The notes beneath the pieces were generated by a model. It searched no databases and was not told the origin of the DNA. It saw only the letters and a list, made by a program, of their open reading frames with translations. 17,432 bases of DNA from a bacterium (GTDB taxonomy: Bacteria; Krumholzibacteriota; Krumholzibacteria; LZORAL124-64-63). A program made the position numbers and the translations under genes. The stretch covers positions 1-17,432 of the forward strand of contig QNDV01000007.1 in NCBI GenBank assembly GCA_003646045.1. The letters are read 5' to 3'. Shown here piece after piece: positions 5,982 through 14,700 of this stretch (position 1 is the stretch's first letter; each line of letters opens with the position of its first letter).

Positions 5982-7367
5982 ATGGATGCCCTGTTCCCCA
6001 CCAATGCCGCCGAACTCGCGAACGCCCCCCTGGCCGATCGCATGCGCCCGCGTACCCTCGACGAGGTCGTGGGCCAGGATGCCCTGCTCGGGGAGCACGG
6101 TCCCCTGCGCCTGCTGCTCGAGGGGGATTCCCTGCCCTCCCTGCTGCTGTGGGGACCACCGGGCTGCGGCAAGACCACCGTGGCCCGGCTGGCCGCCGTC
6201 CACACCAGGGCCCGGTTCCTCGAGTACAGCGCCGTGGCCGTGGGCGCGAAGGAAATCAAGGCGGTCATGGTGGAATCCGAGAAACTGGCCCGCGCCACGG
6301 GCCAGCACACCATCCTTTTCCTGGATGAGATCCACCGCTTCAACAAGGCCCAGCAGGACGCCCTGCTGCCCTGGGTGGAAAAGGGCGCCGTCACGCTCAT
6401 CGGGGCCACCACCGAAAACCCCAGCTTCGAGGTCAACAGCGCCCTCATCTCGCGCACGCGCCTCTTCGTTCTGCAGCCCCTGGATGCGCCCGCCGTGCGC
6501 CTGCTGCTGGAGCGGTCCCTGACCCGGGACACCGGTCTTGCCGGTGCCCTGCGACTTACCGACGGCGCCCTCGATGCCCTGGCTGTTTCATGCGAGGGGG
6601 ACGCCCGCGCTGCCCTGGGCCTGCTCGAGACCCTCGCCGCTGCGGTGGCGGCGGGCGCCGTACCCGGTGCCCCGGACAAGGCCGTGGACACCGCCATGAT
6701 GACCACCATCGTCGGTGAACGAGCCGCCCGCTTCGACAAGGGTGGCGACGAGCATTTCAACGTCGTCAGCGCCCTGCACAAGAGCCTGCGCAACAGTGAC
6801 GTCCAGGCGGCTGTCTACTGGCTGGGCCGCCAGCTTGCCGGTGGCGAGGACCCCCTCTATATCGCTCGACGCCTGGTTCGCTTCGCCAGCGAGGACGTGG
6901 GCCTGGCCGACCCCCAGGCCCTGGGCCATACCCTCGCCGTACGCGATGCCGTGCATTTCCTGGGCCCGCCGGAAGGGGACCTGGCCCTGACCCAGGCGGT
7001 GGTCTACCTGGCGCTGGCCCCCAAGAGCAATGCTCTGTACCGTGCTCACAATTCCGTCATCGCGGAAGTGGCCCGCGGCAACAATCCGCCGGTGCCCCTG
7101 CACCTGCGCAACGCACCCACCCGCCTCATGCGGGAACTGGACCACGGCAAGGGCTACCGCTACGCCCCCGACGCCAAGGCGGGCATAGCCGACATGAATT
7201 GCCTGCCGGACAGCCTGTCCGAGCGGGCTTTCTACGAACCCGGACGCTGGGGATTCGAAACCGAGCTGGCCCAGCGCATGGATGGCATCAGGCGCTGGCA
7301 GGCGAAACAACAGTCCCGCCGCAATGCGGGCGACATCCACCACGATGATGAAGGAGAGAATCCATGA
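5982..7367 (+). CDS. rarA: Replication-associated recombination protein A (AAA+ ATPase)
   Basis: 461 aa; E. coli RarA (MgsA) is 447 aa. The family acts at stalled replication forks and interacts with single-strand binding protein; it is related to eukaryotic WRNIP1/Mgs1 and to clamp-loader subunits. Walker A is GPPGCGKT (58-65), Walker B is ILFLDE (111-116), sensor 1 is GATTENPSF (141-149), and the arginine-finger region is SALISRTRLF with R158. The C-terminal half has the conserved tetramerisation-domain features, including AVYWLGR, YIARRLVRFASEDVG and AHNSVIAEV. The start is set at MDALFPT because conservation begins there; the open frame extends upstream to 5829 through the divergent deoB region, without a ribosome site. 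The stop overlaps the pfkA start by 4 bp, so the two are cotranscribed. Confidence 0.95.
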   Translation: MDALFPTNAAELANAPLADRMRPRTLDEVVGQDALLGEHGPLRLLLEGDSLPSLLLWGPPGCGKTTVARLAAVHTRARFLEYSAVAVGAKEIKAVMVESEKLARATGQHTILFLDEIHRFNKAQQDALLPWVEKGAVTLIGATTENPSFEVNSALISRTRLFVLQPLDAPAVRLLLERSLTRDTGLAGALRLTDGALDALAVSCEGDARAALGLLETLAAAVAAGAVPGAPDKAVDTAMMTTIVGERAARFDKGGDEHFNVVSALHKSLRNSDVQAAVYWLGRQLAGGEDPLYIARRLVRFASEDVGLADPQALGHTLAVRDAVHFLGPPEGDLALTQAVVYLALAPKSNALYRAHNSVIAEVARGNNPPVPLHLRNAPTRLMRELDHGKGYRYAPDAKAGIADMNCLPDSLSERAFYEPGRWGFETELAQRMDGIRRWQAKQQSRRNAGDIHHDDEGENP

Positions 7368-8323
7368 AGAGAATCGGTGTACTCACGGGCGGCGGCGATG
7401 CCGCGGGCATGAACCCGGCCCTGCGGGCCGTAGTCCGGACCGCGTGGCAGCAGGGTGCTGAAGTCATCGGCATCCGGCGCGGCTGGCGCGGCTTGGCCGA
7501 GGGTGATTATGCCGTTATGGAACCCGGCTCGGTCAGCGGCATCCTGCATCTCGGCGGCACCGTACTGCGCACCTTCCGCTACCCCGAATTCGCCACCGAC
7601 GAGGGGACGACAGCGGTGGCCCGCACCATCGAGAAGATGAAGCTCGACGGCATGGTCATCATCGGCGGTGACGGTTCGTTCCGCGGGGCCAGCAAGCTGG
7701 AGGACGAATTCGCCCTGCCCGTGGTGGGCGTACCCGCCACCATCGACAACGACATCCCCGGCACGGATATTTCCATAGGCTTCGATACGGCCCTGAACAT
7801 CGCCATCGACGCGGTGGACAAGATCAAGGACACGGCCACCAGCCACGGACGCATCTTCGTCATCGAGGTCATGGGGCGGGAGTACGGGTTGCTGGCTGCC
7901 CAGGTAGCCATCGCCACTGGCGCCGAGGAAGTACTGTTGCCCGAGATCCCCTACGAACTGGACGACCTCTGCCGTCGGCTCAATGCCAGCTACGAGCGCG
8001 GCAAACAACACGCGATCATCATCGTGGCCGAGGGTGCAGGCAAGGCATCCTATATCAGTTTCGAGATCAAGGAGCGGGTCCAGCGTGATGTGCGCATGGC
8101 CGTGTTGGGCCATATCCAGCGCGGCGGCTCGCCGTCGGGATACGACCGCATCCTGGCCAGTCGCATGGGTGCCCGCGCCACGGAACTGCTCTTCGAGGGG
8201 ACCCATCGGGTGATGGTCGGCATCGTAGCCAACAAGTTCGTCACCAGTCCCCTGGTGAGGCAGTCCAAGCAGAAGCCGGACGCCGTACTCAGGGATGCGG
8301 CGCTAATGGAATTGCTGGCCTGA
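7364..8323 (+). CDS. pfkA: ATP-dependent 6-phosphofructokinase
   Basis: 319 aa, the E. coli PfkA length. It phosphorylates fructose-6-phosphate to fructose-1,6-bisphosphate in the cytosol. Motifs: the nucleotide loop LTGGGDAAGMN (7-17), GGDGS with D103 and G104, the catalytic ATIDND (D128), EVMGRE near 168-173 and GHIQRGGSPSGYDRI (249-263). G104, and Ala at 125 where pyrophosphate-dependent enzymes have Lys, indicate ATP as phosphoryl donor. Aligned by eye to E. coli, R21, R25 and R72 are kept, but the effector-site Arg54 is Pro and Arg63 is Leu, so allosteric control may differ. The ribosome site AAGGAG (7351-7356) lies 7 nt before the ATG and inside the end of rarA; the ATGA overlap signals coupling. 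A terminator follows. Confidence 0.95.
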   Translation: MKRIGVLTGGGDAAGMNPALRAVVRTAWQQGAEVIGIRRGWRGLAEGDYAVMEPGSVSGILHLGGTVLRTFRYPEFATDEGTTAVARTIEKMKLDGMVIIGGDGSFRGASKLEDEFALPVVGVPATIDNDIPGTDISIGFDTALNIAIDAVDKIKDTATSHGRIFVIEVMGREYGLLAAQVAIATGAEEVLLPEIPYELDDLCRRLNASYERGKQHAIIIVAEGAGKASYISFEIKERVQRDVRMAVLGHIQRGGSPSGYDRILASRMGARATELLFEGTHRVMVGIVANKFVTSPLVRQSKQKPDAVLRDAALMELLA

Positions 8324-8356
8324 TTGGAGGCCGCCGGCCGGTGTCGCCACAAGAAA

Positions 8357-8397
8357 AGGAGTGGGCCCCGTCTTCCGGAGCCCACTCTTTCTGTTCT
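8357..8397. terminator. Bidirectional intrinsic terminator between pfkA and the lipoprotein gene
   Basis: GAGTGGGC (8359-8366) pairs with GCCCACTC (8380-8387), extended by CCG/CGG inside and a 5-nt loop (8371-8375). On the plus strand it is followed by TTTCTGTTCT, serving rarA-pfkA. On the minus strand it is followed by CTTTTCTT, serving the convergent lipoprotein gene. Confidence 0.85.
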
Positions 8398-8447
8398 GGC
8401 TCTGTCGACCCCGTCAGCGCACGCATGGTCGCTTGCGCGGCAGGATA

Positions 8448-9335
8448 TCAGAACTCGTCGACTCCACGCACGAACGTGTTGCCGAACTTGAACCAGTTCA
8501 CCTGGAACGAACCGATCACATGCCCCAGACCTTCGTACTCCACCTTGCGCTTGCTGTACTCGTCCTCCAACTCGATCACGGAGAACGAACCGATCAACGG
8601 CAGGTCCTTGACCAGGAACATGTCCAGCATCCATTCGGCGCCCGGTGTGAGATTGACGATCTCCATGGAGGTTTCCTCGAAGACCGCGTACCAGGCGTAG
8701 TCTTCGGGAGCCGGGTTGGCCGCGGCCTCCTCCTCCAGATCATGCCGGGGGCGGTACACGAAGTGCTCCACACCGCTCTGGACCTGTCTCAGGTCGTCAT
8801 CCTCTTCCTCGGGCAGGAAGGTGGCACGGGCCTCGTCGATGTCCTTGCGTTTCCAGCCGATGTCCGGCAGGGGCGCACCGGGCGTCTCGAGGTTGATGGC
8901 GCCGGCCCGCAACAGACGGGGCAGCACATAACCCTGGGGCGCTGGCAGACTGTCCGCCTCGACGATACCGTTACGCTTGATGCGCTGCAGCACCAGGTGG
9001 GTGGGCTGGGGCGTGAAGGTCTTCCTTACGCCGAGCAGCGTACCGTTCAGGCTGCGGTAGTTGTTTTCCAGGCCGGTGGCGACCAGGAATTCCAGCAGGT
9101 TACCGACGCGCACGATGCCCACGTCACCACTGACGTAGTCGAATTCGGGAGCGTCGATCTCGAAGAGGAAATCCGTGCTCAGGGTATCACCGCGAGTGAC
9201 CCGGCGCAGGGAATCGTAGACGTAGGGATCGACCTCTTCCTCGCCGCCGCAGCCGGCCAAGCCAAGAAAGGTCACGGCCATCAGGCCGAGCAACAGCGTG
9301 GAAACCCAGCGACGCGGAGAAGCAACACCGAACAT
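8448..9335 (-). CDS. Lipoprotein of unknown function
   Basis: 295 aa from ATG 9335, with GGGAGG 7 nt upstream. The N-terminus is a lipoprotein signal: a basic n-region (MFGVASPRRW), a hydrophobic stretch and the lipobox LAGC, with Cys29 as the lipidated residue. The mature protein should therefore sit on a membrane facing the periplasm. It starts with a Gly/Glu-rich tether (CGGEEE) and has acidic runs (PEEEDDD, DLEEEAAA). The C-terminal third is aromatic-rich and looks like mixed beta strands (for example FKFGNTFVRG). I recognise no domain or catalytic motif. It stands alone, with its own promoter (9422-9450) and a shared terminator. Longer upstream starts would remove the signal from the N-terminus and are rejected. 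Confidence 0.85.
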   Translation of the reverse strand: MFGVASPRRWVSTLLLGLMAVTFLGLAGCGGEEEVDPYVYDSLRRVTRGDTLSTDFLFEIDAPEFDYVSGDVGIVRVGNLLEFLVATGLENNYRSLNGTLLGVRKTFTPQPTHLVLQRIKRNGIVEADSLPAPQGYVLPRLLRAGAINLETPGAPLPDIGWKRKDIDEARATFLPEEEDDDLRQVQSGVEHFVYRPRHDLEEEAAANPAPEDYAWYAVFEETSMEIVNLTPGAEWMLDMFLVKDLPLIGSFSVIELEDEYSKRKVEYEGLGHVIGSFQVNWFKFGNTFVRGVDEF

Positions 9336-9360
9336 GAACCAACCTCCCAGACGATCACTA

Positions 9361-9405
9361 ACCTGCCCGCCAGGTGGGATGTGGGCAGCTGTTAAACACA
9401 TGTGT
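9361..9405. repeat. Hairpin and palindrome in the lipoprotein leader
   Basis: ACCTG-5 nt-CAGGT (9361-9375) and the perfect 10-bp palindrome ACACATGTGT (9396-9405) both lie between the predicted start of transcription (~9415) and the lipoprotein start codon. The palindrome sits about 10 nt into the transcript and could be an operator for a dimeric repressor. Function is inferred from position only. Confidence 0.45.
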
Positions 9406-9421
9406 GGACGACGGCTGTGAG

Positions 9422-9450
9422 ATCCTAGACCCGCCCCCGGTCGCCGTCAA
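9422..9450 (-). promoter_or_regulatory. Promoter of the lipoprotein gene
   Basis: On the minus strand TTGACG (9445-9450) and TAGGAT (9422-9427) are exactly 17 bp apart, a good sigma70-type match. Transcription would start near 9415 and give an ~80-nt leader. Between this promoter and the stop of the upstream gene (9526) I find no clear terminator, only a T5 run at 9496-9500 after a weak stem. Confidence 0.7.
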
Positions 9451-9525
9451 TGGGGGGGTCGGGCTTCGCTTCATGAAATTGGGGCATTGCCACCCAAAAA
9501 GCAAACCCATTCCACCTGTGGTCGC

Positions 9526-10194
9526 TCAAAGTCGTGGCAACTGGCGTACTGCCGCCAATACGTCGGACTGTGACACCAGCCCGCCCTCCCACAGGGACTG
9601 GAAAATCTGCCAATGGTGGGGCATCAGTACACTGGCGGACGAGAACAGGTTCGAAAACCGGGCGCGCCTGGTCTCCAGGGTGTAGCCCGGCAAACCCTCC
9701 CGGTCCAGCCGACCGTCCAGGGTTACGTCCCACACCGCCGCGAAGGTCTCGGTGAGCCCCGCCGGCACCACCTGCGGTTCCAACTCACGCCGCAGCAGGT
9801 CACGCGCCAACAGGAGTTGGTGGTGAAGGAAGGCCAACGCGGTTCCCTCATCCAGGTCCGCCGCTTCCACTGCTGTTGGTTCCGGTGCCGTGAGCTCCCA
9901 GACGTAGGCTTCCGTACCCGCCGGCGGTCCTCCCGGCGAGCAGGCGGTCAAGGCCGCGCAGCCACAGTAGAGGGTCAACCGGGGCCTCGTTCTCTCCGCC
10001 ACCGAGTCGATGCGCAACCAGCCCGCATCGTCCGCCGGCAGGTCATCGACGCAAAGCACGACCTCCGCCAGCAGCTCCTCCAGGCCGAGGTTCCGCGCCG
10101 CCGTTCCCAGCAGGGGCAGCAACACATCAGACAGATCCTGGGCGCAACAGCGACAGGTGAGTACCAGTGTGTAGCTTCCGCCCATGGTGCTCAT
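9526..10194 (-). CDS. Hypothetical protein coupled to tryptophanase
   Basis: 222 aa, not recognised. The ATG at 10194 overlaps the tryptophanase stop as ATGA, so it is read from the same message; a second in-frame ATG at 10185 is possible. GGAAAG lies 6 nt before the first ATG. Seven cysteines fall in the N-terminal half, including C14-x-C16-C17, C48, and C77-x-C79 followed by C85. The C-terminal half has two His-His pairs (124-125 and 193-194). This could mean metal binding, but no known metal motif such as HExxH is present. There is no signal peptide or clear membrane segment; it is probably cytosolic. The C-terminal part (about 117-222) looks helical and ends in a basic RQLPRL. Position suggests a role linked to tryptophan or indole metabolism, which is inference only. 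Confidence 0.82.
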   Translation of the reverse strand: MSTMGGSYTLVLTCRCCAQDLSDVLLPLLGTAARNLGLEELLAEVVLCVDDLPADDAGWLRIDSVAERTRPRLTLYCGCAALTACSPGGPPAGTEAYVWELTAPEPTAVEAADLDEGTALAFLHHQLLLARDLLRRELEPQVVPAGLTETFAAVWDVTLDGRLDREGLPGYTLETRRARFSNLFSSASVLMPHHWQIFQSLWEGGLVSQSDVLAAVRQLPRL

Positions 10195-11600
10195 TGAGCG
10201 CTTTCCGGAGCCAACAGGTCCCCGCCGCCCACGGGTTGGAGCTTGGCCGTGAAGTGACGCAACGAAGGCGGCTGCCAGGTTATCTCCAGACCACTGAGGC
10301 GCGGGCCCAGCTCCGCGACCCGGGCGCAGACGTCGGCCACGTAGTCCAGCTGGGTGTGGGTGTAGACGCGCCGCGGTATGGCCAGTCTCACCAGTTCCAT
10401 GGCGGGGTAGACCATCTCCCCCGTGTCAGGGTCGGCGTGCTCGAACATGAGACTGCCGATCTCGACGCCGCGCACACCGCCTTCGAGATAGATCGCCGCC
10501 GTGAAGACCTGCGCCGGGAACTCGCTCTGGGGAATGTGGGGCAGCACCCGACTGGCATTGATGTACACGGCGTGCCCGCCGATGGGTTTGAGACAGGGTA
10601 CGCCCAGGCTTTCCAGGCGCTCGCCCAGGCGCCGGACCTGGCCGATACGGTAGGCCAGGTATTCCTCGTCCATGACCTCTTTCAGTCCCTGGGCCACTGC
10701 CGCCAGGTCGCGGCCGGCCATGCCCCCGTAGGTGGGGAAGCCCTCGTGCAGGATGAGGTCGTTCGTAACCTCAAGAGCCAGATCGTCATCGTTCAGGCAC
10801 AGGAACCCGCCGATGTTCACCAGGGCGTCCTTCTTGGCGCTCATGGTGCAACCGTCGCCCAGGGAGAACATCTCCCGGGAGATCTCCTTGACGGTGGTAT
10901 CGGCAAAGCCCTCTTCGCGCTGCTGGATGAACCAGGCGTTCTCGGCGAAGCGACAGGCGTCGAAGATCAGGGGCACGCCCATGTCCCGGCAGAATTCCGA
11001 TACGGCGCGGGCATTGGCCATGGAAACCGGTTGGCCACCGCCACTGTTGTTGGTGATGGTCAGCATCACGAGCGGGATGCGCTCCTTGCCGTACTTCTCG
11101 AAGGCCTCCGCAAGCTTGTCCAGGGACATGTCCCCCTTGAACGGACCTTCGTTCTCCGGATCCAGGCCCTCGTCACACACGCAATCCAGGGCGATGCCGC
11201 CGCGGTGCTCAACGTTGGCCCGGGTGGTATCGAAATGGATGTTGTTGGGGACCACTTGCCCCGGCGCCACAGCCGCCGCGAAGAGCAGGCTTTCGGCAGC
11301 TCGTCCCTGGTGCGTGGGAATGACATGACGGTAACTGAAAATATCGCGGATGCTCCGCTCGAAATCGGCGAAGGAGCGGCTGAAGGCGTAGGCCTCGTCC
11401 CCGGTCATCATGGCCGCCCACTGCTGGTCACTCATGGCACTGGTGCCACTGTCGGTCAACAGATCCACGTAGATGGCGTCCGACGGTATCTTGAAGACGT
11501 TGTAACCCGCAGCCTCCAGTCGCCGGGCCCTTTCCGCACGACTGACCCGCTGGATGCGCTCGACTACTTTGATACGGTAGGGTTCGAAGGGAAGGTCCAT
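10191..11600 (-). CDS. tnaA: Tryptophanase (tryptophan indole-lyase)
   Basis: 469 aa, PLP-dependent beta-eliminating lyase: L-tryptophan to indole, pyruvate and ammonia. The PLP lysine is K257 in MSAKKDALV; other conserved elements are YVDLLTDSGT (44-53), GDEAY (67-71), PTHQGR (95-100), DACRFAEN (214-221) and EGFPTYGG (286-293). The close relative tyrosine phenol-lyase is excluded by three positions: D124 (Thr in TPL, Asp in tryptophanase), I381 (Arg in TPL) and H449 in LRHFTAKL (Phe in TPL). The rest shares traits with both families, so substrate preference deserves an assay. ATG 11600 is preceded by GGGAG with 7 nt spacing. No TnaC-type leader peptide is visible in the 113-bp upstream gap. 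The C-terminus extends about 15 residues beyond the usual end. Confidence 0.93.
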   Translation of the reverse strand: MDLPFEPYRIKVVERIQRVSRAERARRLEAAGYNVFKIPSDAIYVDLLTDSGTSAMSDQQWAAMMTGDEAYAFSRSFADFERSIRDIFSYRHVIPTHQGRAAESLLFAAAVAPGQVVPNNIHFDTTRANVEHRGGIALDCVCDEGLDPENEGPFKGDMSLDKLAEAFEKYGKERIPLVMLTITNNSGGGQPVSMANARAVSEFCRDMGVPLIFDACRFAENAWFIQQREEGFADTTVKEISREMFSLGDGCTMSAKKDALVNIGGFLCLNDDDLALEVTNDLILHEGFPTYGGMAGRDLAAVAQGLKEVMDEEYLAYRIGQVRRLGERLESLGVPCLKPIGGHAVYINASRVLPHIPQSEFPAQVFTAAIYLEGGVRGVEIGSLMFEHADPDTGEMVYPAMELVRLAIPRRVYTHTQLDYVADVCARVAELGPRLSGLEITWQPPSLRHFTAKLQPVGGGDLLAPESAQ

Positions 11601-11656
11601 GCTGCATCTCCCGGTCCGGCGAATGGTGGGTGGGGCGGCGGCAGGCCGCTTCCGCC

Positions 11657-11686
11657 AAAATTCGTTCCCGGCAGGTCGCGGGTCAA
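11657..11686 (-). promoter_or_regulatory. Possible promoter of the tryptophanase operon
   Basis: In the 113-bp gap upstream of tnaA the minus strand has TTGACC (11681-11686) and AATTTT (11657-11662) 18 bp apart. The -35 is good and the -10 is weak, which would suit an activated promoter. Downstream, GGCGG/CCGCC can form a small GC-rich hairpin in the leader. Readthrough from the giant gene is equally possible, since no terminator lies between them. Confidence 0.4.
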
Positions 11687-11713
11687 GCCCCGTAACGACA
11701 CGCGACGGCGGTG

Positions 11714-14700
11714 TCAGTCCGCGGCCTGTGCGCCACTGGGCAGGGGCGATCGCTCCTGGAAGAGGACCAGCAGATTGTCCGTGACTCCGGCCAGGACCCG
11801 GTAATGCTGGCGCGGGTCCTCACTGCCCAGACACAGGTAGACACCACCGGGCATGGCCGCTCCCGGTGCCCGGTCGGCGGTGGCAAGCAGGACCAGGGGC
11901 CGCCCGCCTTCGCCCGCTACCGCGCCAGGGCCTGTACGATCCCCGTTATCCGTGCCACCGTGATCACTCGCCAGAAGACGCCACCACCCGGCCCACAGGG
12001 CATCGCCCGCCAGATCGGTCAGCAACCTCGGGCCGAAGTTGGCCAACAGACGACGTACCCTCTGCCTGGCCGCCGGCTGGGAGAGTACCGGCAGGACATC
12101 GCCGCAAGCCACACTCCCCTGCAGATCCGCCAGGGTCACCCCCTGCAGGTCACCGTCCCATTCGGTCGCCCATTGTGCTGCCGCCGGGCCGGCACCCGGC
12201 AACCCGGCCAGCAGGGAACCGGCCCCGCTCAATGACTGCCCGTCTTCGAGAGGAACGCTTCCCGCTTCCAGAACCGCCGCGGCCAGAACCAGCAATTCCA
12301 GGGGACCCGGCAGCATGAGGGCATCACAGGCCTCTTCGTCCACCGCCAGCCAGCCCTGGCCACGCAGGGTGCCACCGAGATGCTCCAGATCATCGGCCAG
12401 CGGTGCCGTCAGACGGAAACTCGAGGGCAACAGGCCCTCTGCCAGGGCCGTGCGGATCCGCCCCAGACATTGATCCAGGTTGGCCGCGTACTCGGCGCTG
12501 ATCACGCCCTTGGCGCTGCGCACCGGCGGGGAAGCCGGCCGCAGATCCTCGGGAATCAGGCCGCGGGTCTCGGACCAGAGCAGCCGCGCCTGTTCCGACT
12601 GGATATCAGTGGTCACGATGTCGTCAGCCCGGGGCATGGTGAGGAACAGGTTTTCCCAGCCCTCGGTGGAAGCTGCCGGATCGACCGTCGTCACCAGGCG
12701 TCGGCCCCGCCCGAACTGGGCCACGCGGTAGCGCCGCTCGGGCGTGAAACGCTGGGCTTCGCACATTACCACGACCTGGTTGCGCATGGCGGCCGCCAGG
12801 GCGTCTCCCGGAGTGGCCCCCGGCAAATCCTCCCGACCAGGCACACGCACATCCAGCAGCAGACCGGATCGTACCGCCTGGCGATTCCAACGTGCCGCGG
12901 TCGCCACATCGGGACAACAGACCACCACCTCGGCGGGATCGGTTTCCCCATTGCCGGCGGCGACCAGGCCGTCCAGGACTGCTCGCATCCTACCTGTACC
13001 GGCAGGGCCACGCAGTACGATCTGCCGAGGCTCCCGGGACAGGCCCGCCACCTGGGCTACCCGGTCCGTTACGGCGTCTGTCGCGGCTACCTGCGGCTCG
13101 CCACCGGGCAGGAATGACCTCCAGCCGGCTCGGCGCGGTGCTTCGTCCACCGGCCCTTCAGGGCGAAGTTGACGCGCACCCAGGAGATCTCCCACCAGGG
13201 ACCAGGCGGGGCCATCCTCCCGCGCGCTTTCGCTGTCGGCCAGTGTCAACAGGTCCACCACATGCAAGGCGCCGGCGTCCACCGGACCCAGCCACCGCCA
13301 CTCGTCCAGGGCTGCCCCCAGCCCTAGAAAAGCCTGTTCATCTTCCCGGAGGGTGTCGAGGCCTGTTTCCACCAGGAACCCGTCGGCCGTCTCCTGCGCC
13401 GTGGCCATGACATCGCGCAGACGCTCGCGAAAAAGGTCCAGCCTGCGCAGGGTGTCCGACAGGGCCACCACCGGTTCGACCTCCAGTTGCAACAGCCGCC
13501 GTGTCGATCCCAGTACACCCCGCGGCGCGGTGCAGCGCAGTCCCGCCCCGGGATCCGCTTCCAGCAGGAACGTATCCAGCCGTCGCAATTCCGCCGACTC
13601 GATGCGGGCCGGAGGAGCCGCCAGATCGATCCAGGTGGATCCGCCCGCCGGCAGGTCACCCAGCCACAGGGGCAGGAACAGTTCCAAATGGCCGGCCAGT
13701 TCAGTAAGGGCCAGCTCACATTCGGCAAACCGGCGCCTGATCAACAAGGCGTGCCCCGGTACCCGGGAGGATCTTTCCTCGGTCGATTCGGCATCGGCGG
13801 TGGACAGGTTGTCCCCCGCCAGGCTTGCGGCCCAGCGCAGGACCTGAATTCCATCACGCACCGTGTCGGACGGCAACCCCGTCAGATGGGCCAACCGGGA
13901 CAGGGGAACAAGCTCGCGGGCCGAGACAAGATGGGCCGGCCCCGCGGAACCACAATCCGCCGCCCGTCCTTCCAGCAGCGACCGCAAAGTCCCGAGCAGA
14001 CTGCGCAATCTTGGGATCAGGGCTGCGGCCGGCAGGCTCCCCTTGCTATCCGGGGCCGCCGGTTCCTCGTGACCATGGGCGGTAACCACATCGACACCGG
14101 CCACGGCCACCAGGAAGCGGCTCCACTCCGCCGGGAGCCGTTGTGCGTGCAGCACCATTGCCGGCGGTTCCTGGGCCAGCAGGATCCTCAACGCGGCCGC
14201 TGACGACCGCGCCCCGGCCCCCCTTCCGGGCAGCCACGATTCGAGAGCCGGAACCACCACTGCAGCCGGTGGCTGGGCTTTCATGAAGGCCACGAAATCA
14301 GGGCTGAGCAGGTCGATGGTTCTCACCCAAAGGACAGGCCCGGGTACCGGGGTTCCACCGCTCTCAGGCCAGACACAGATTCCCGGCAGGGGGTCGGTGG
14401 CCACTGCCTTCACCGCCGGGAGCCAGGGCTCGTCTCCCACCACCAGCATCCAGCGGTCCGGGTCGCCGGACTCCCGCGCCGCAATCACGGCGGATTGCAG
14501 CCCGGCGGCGGTCCTGTCGTCGCGTCCCACTTCGAGCCGCAGGCCGTGAACCGTGGCAGGTGCCGGCAAATCCAGGGCGTCACCGCGACCCGCACACCAC
14601 TGCGCCACGTCGCGGGCACGATCCGGTGAGGGCGGATCCTCCCTGCCGCCGGCACCTGGCAGGTCAATCAGACGCACTCCCACCGCGGCGCTGGCAGTCA

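Noticed and set aside
7364..8323. Pyrophosphate-dependent phosphofructokinase
   Set aside because: The GGDGS glycine and PATIDND alanine indicate ATP; PPi enzymes have Asp and Lys at these positions.
10191..11600. Tyrosine phenol-lyase identity for the tryptophanase gene
   Set aside because: D124, I381 and H449 match tryptophanase, not the Thr, Arg and Phe of tyrosine phenol-lyase, although other stretches resemble it.
11601..11713. TnaC-like leader peptide upstream of tnaA
   Set aside because: No short frame with a ribosome site and the Trp/Pro pattern is present; the only nearby ATG reads out of frame into tnaA.
10167..11804. 545-codon open frame on the plus strand opposite tryptophanase
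   Set aside because: It is antisense to a confidently identified gene, has no recognisable motifs or ribosome site, and is explained by high GC3 on the opposite strand.
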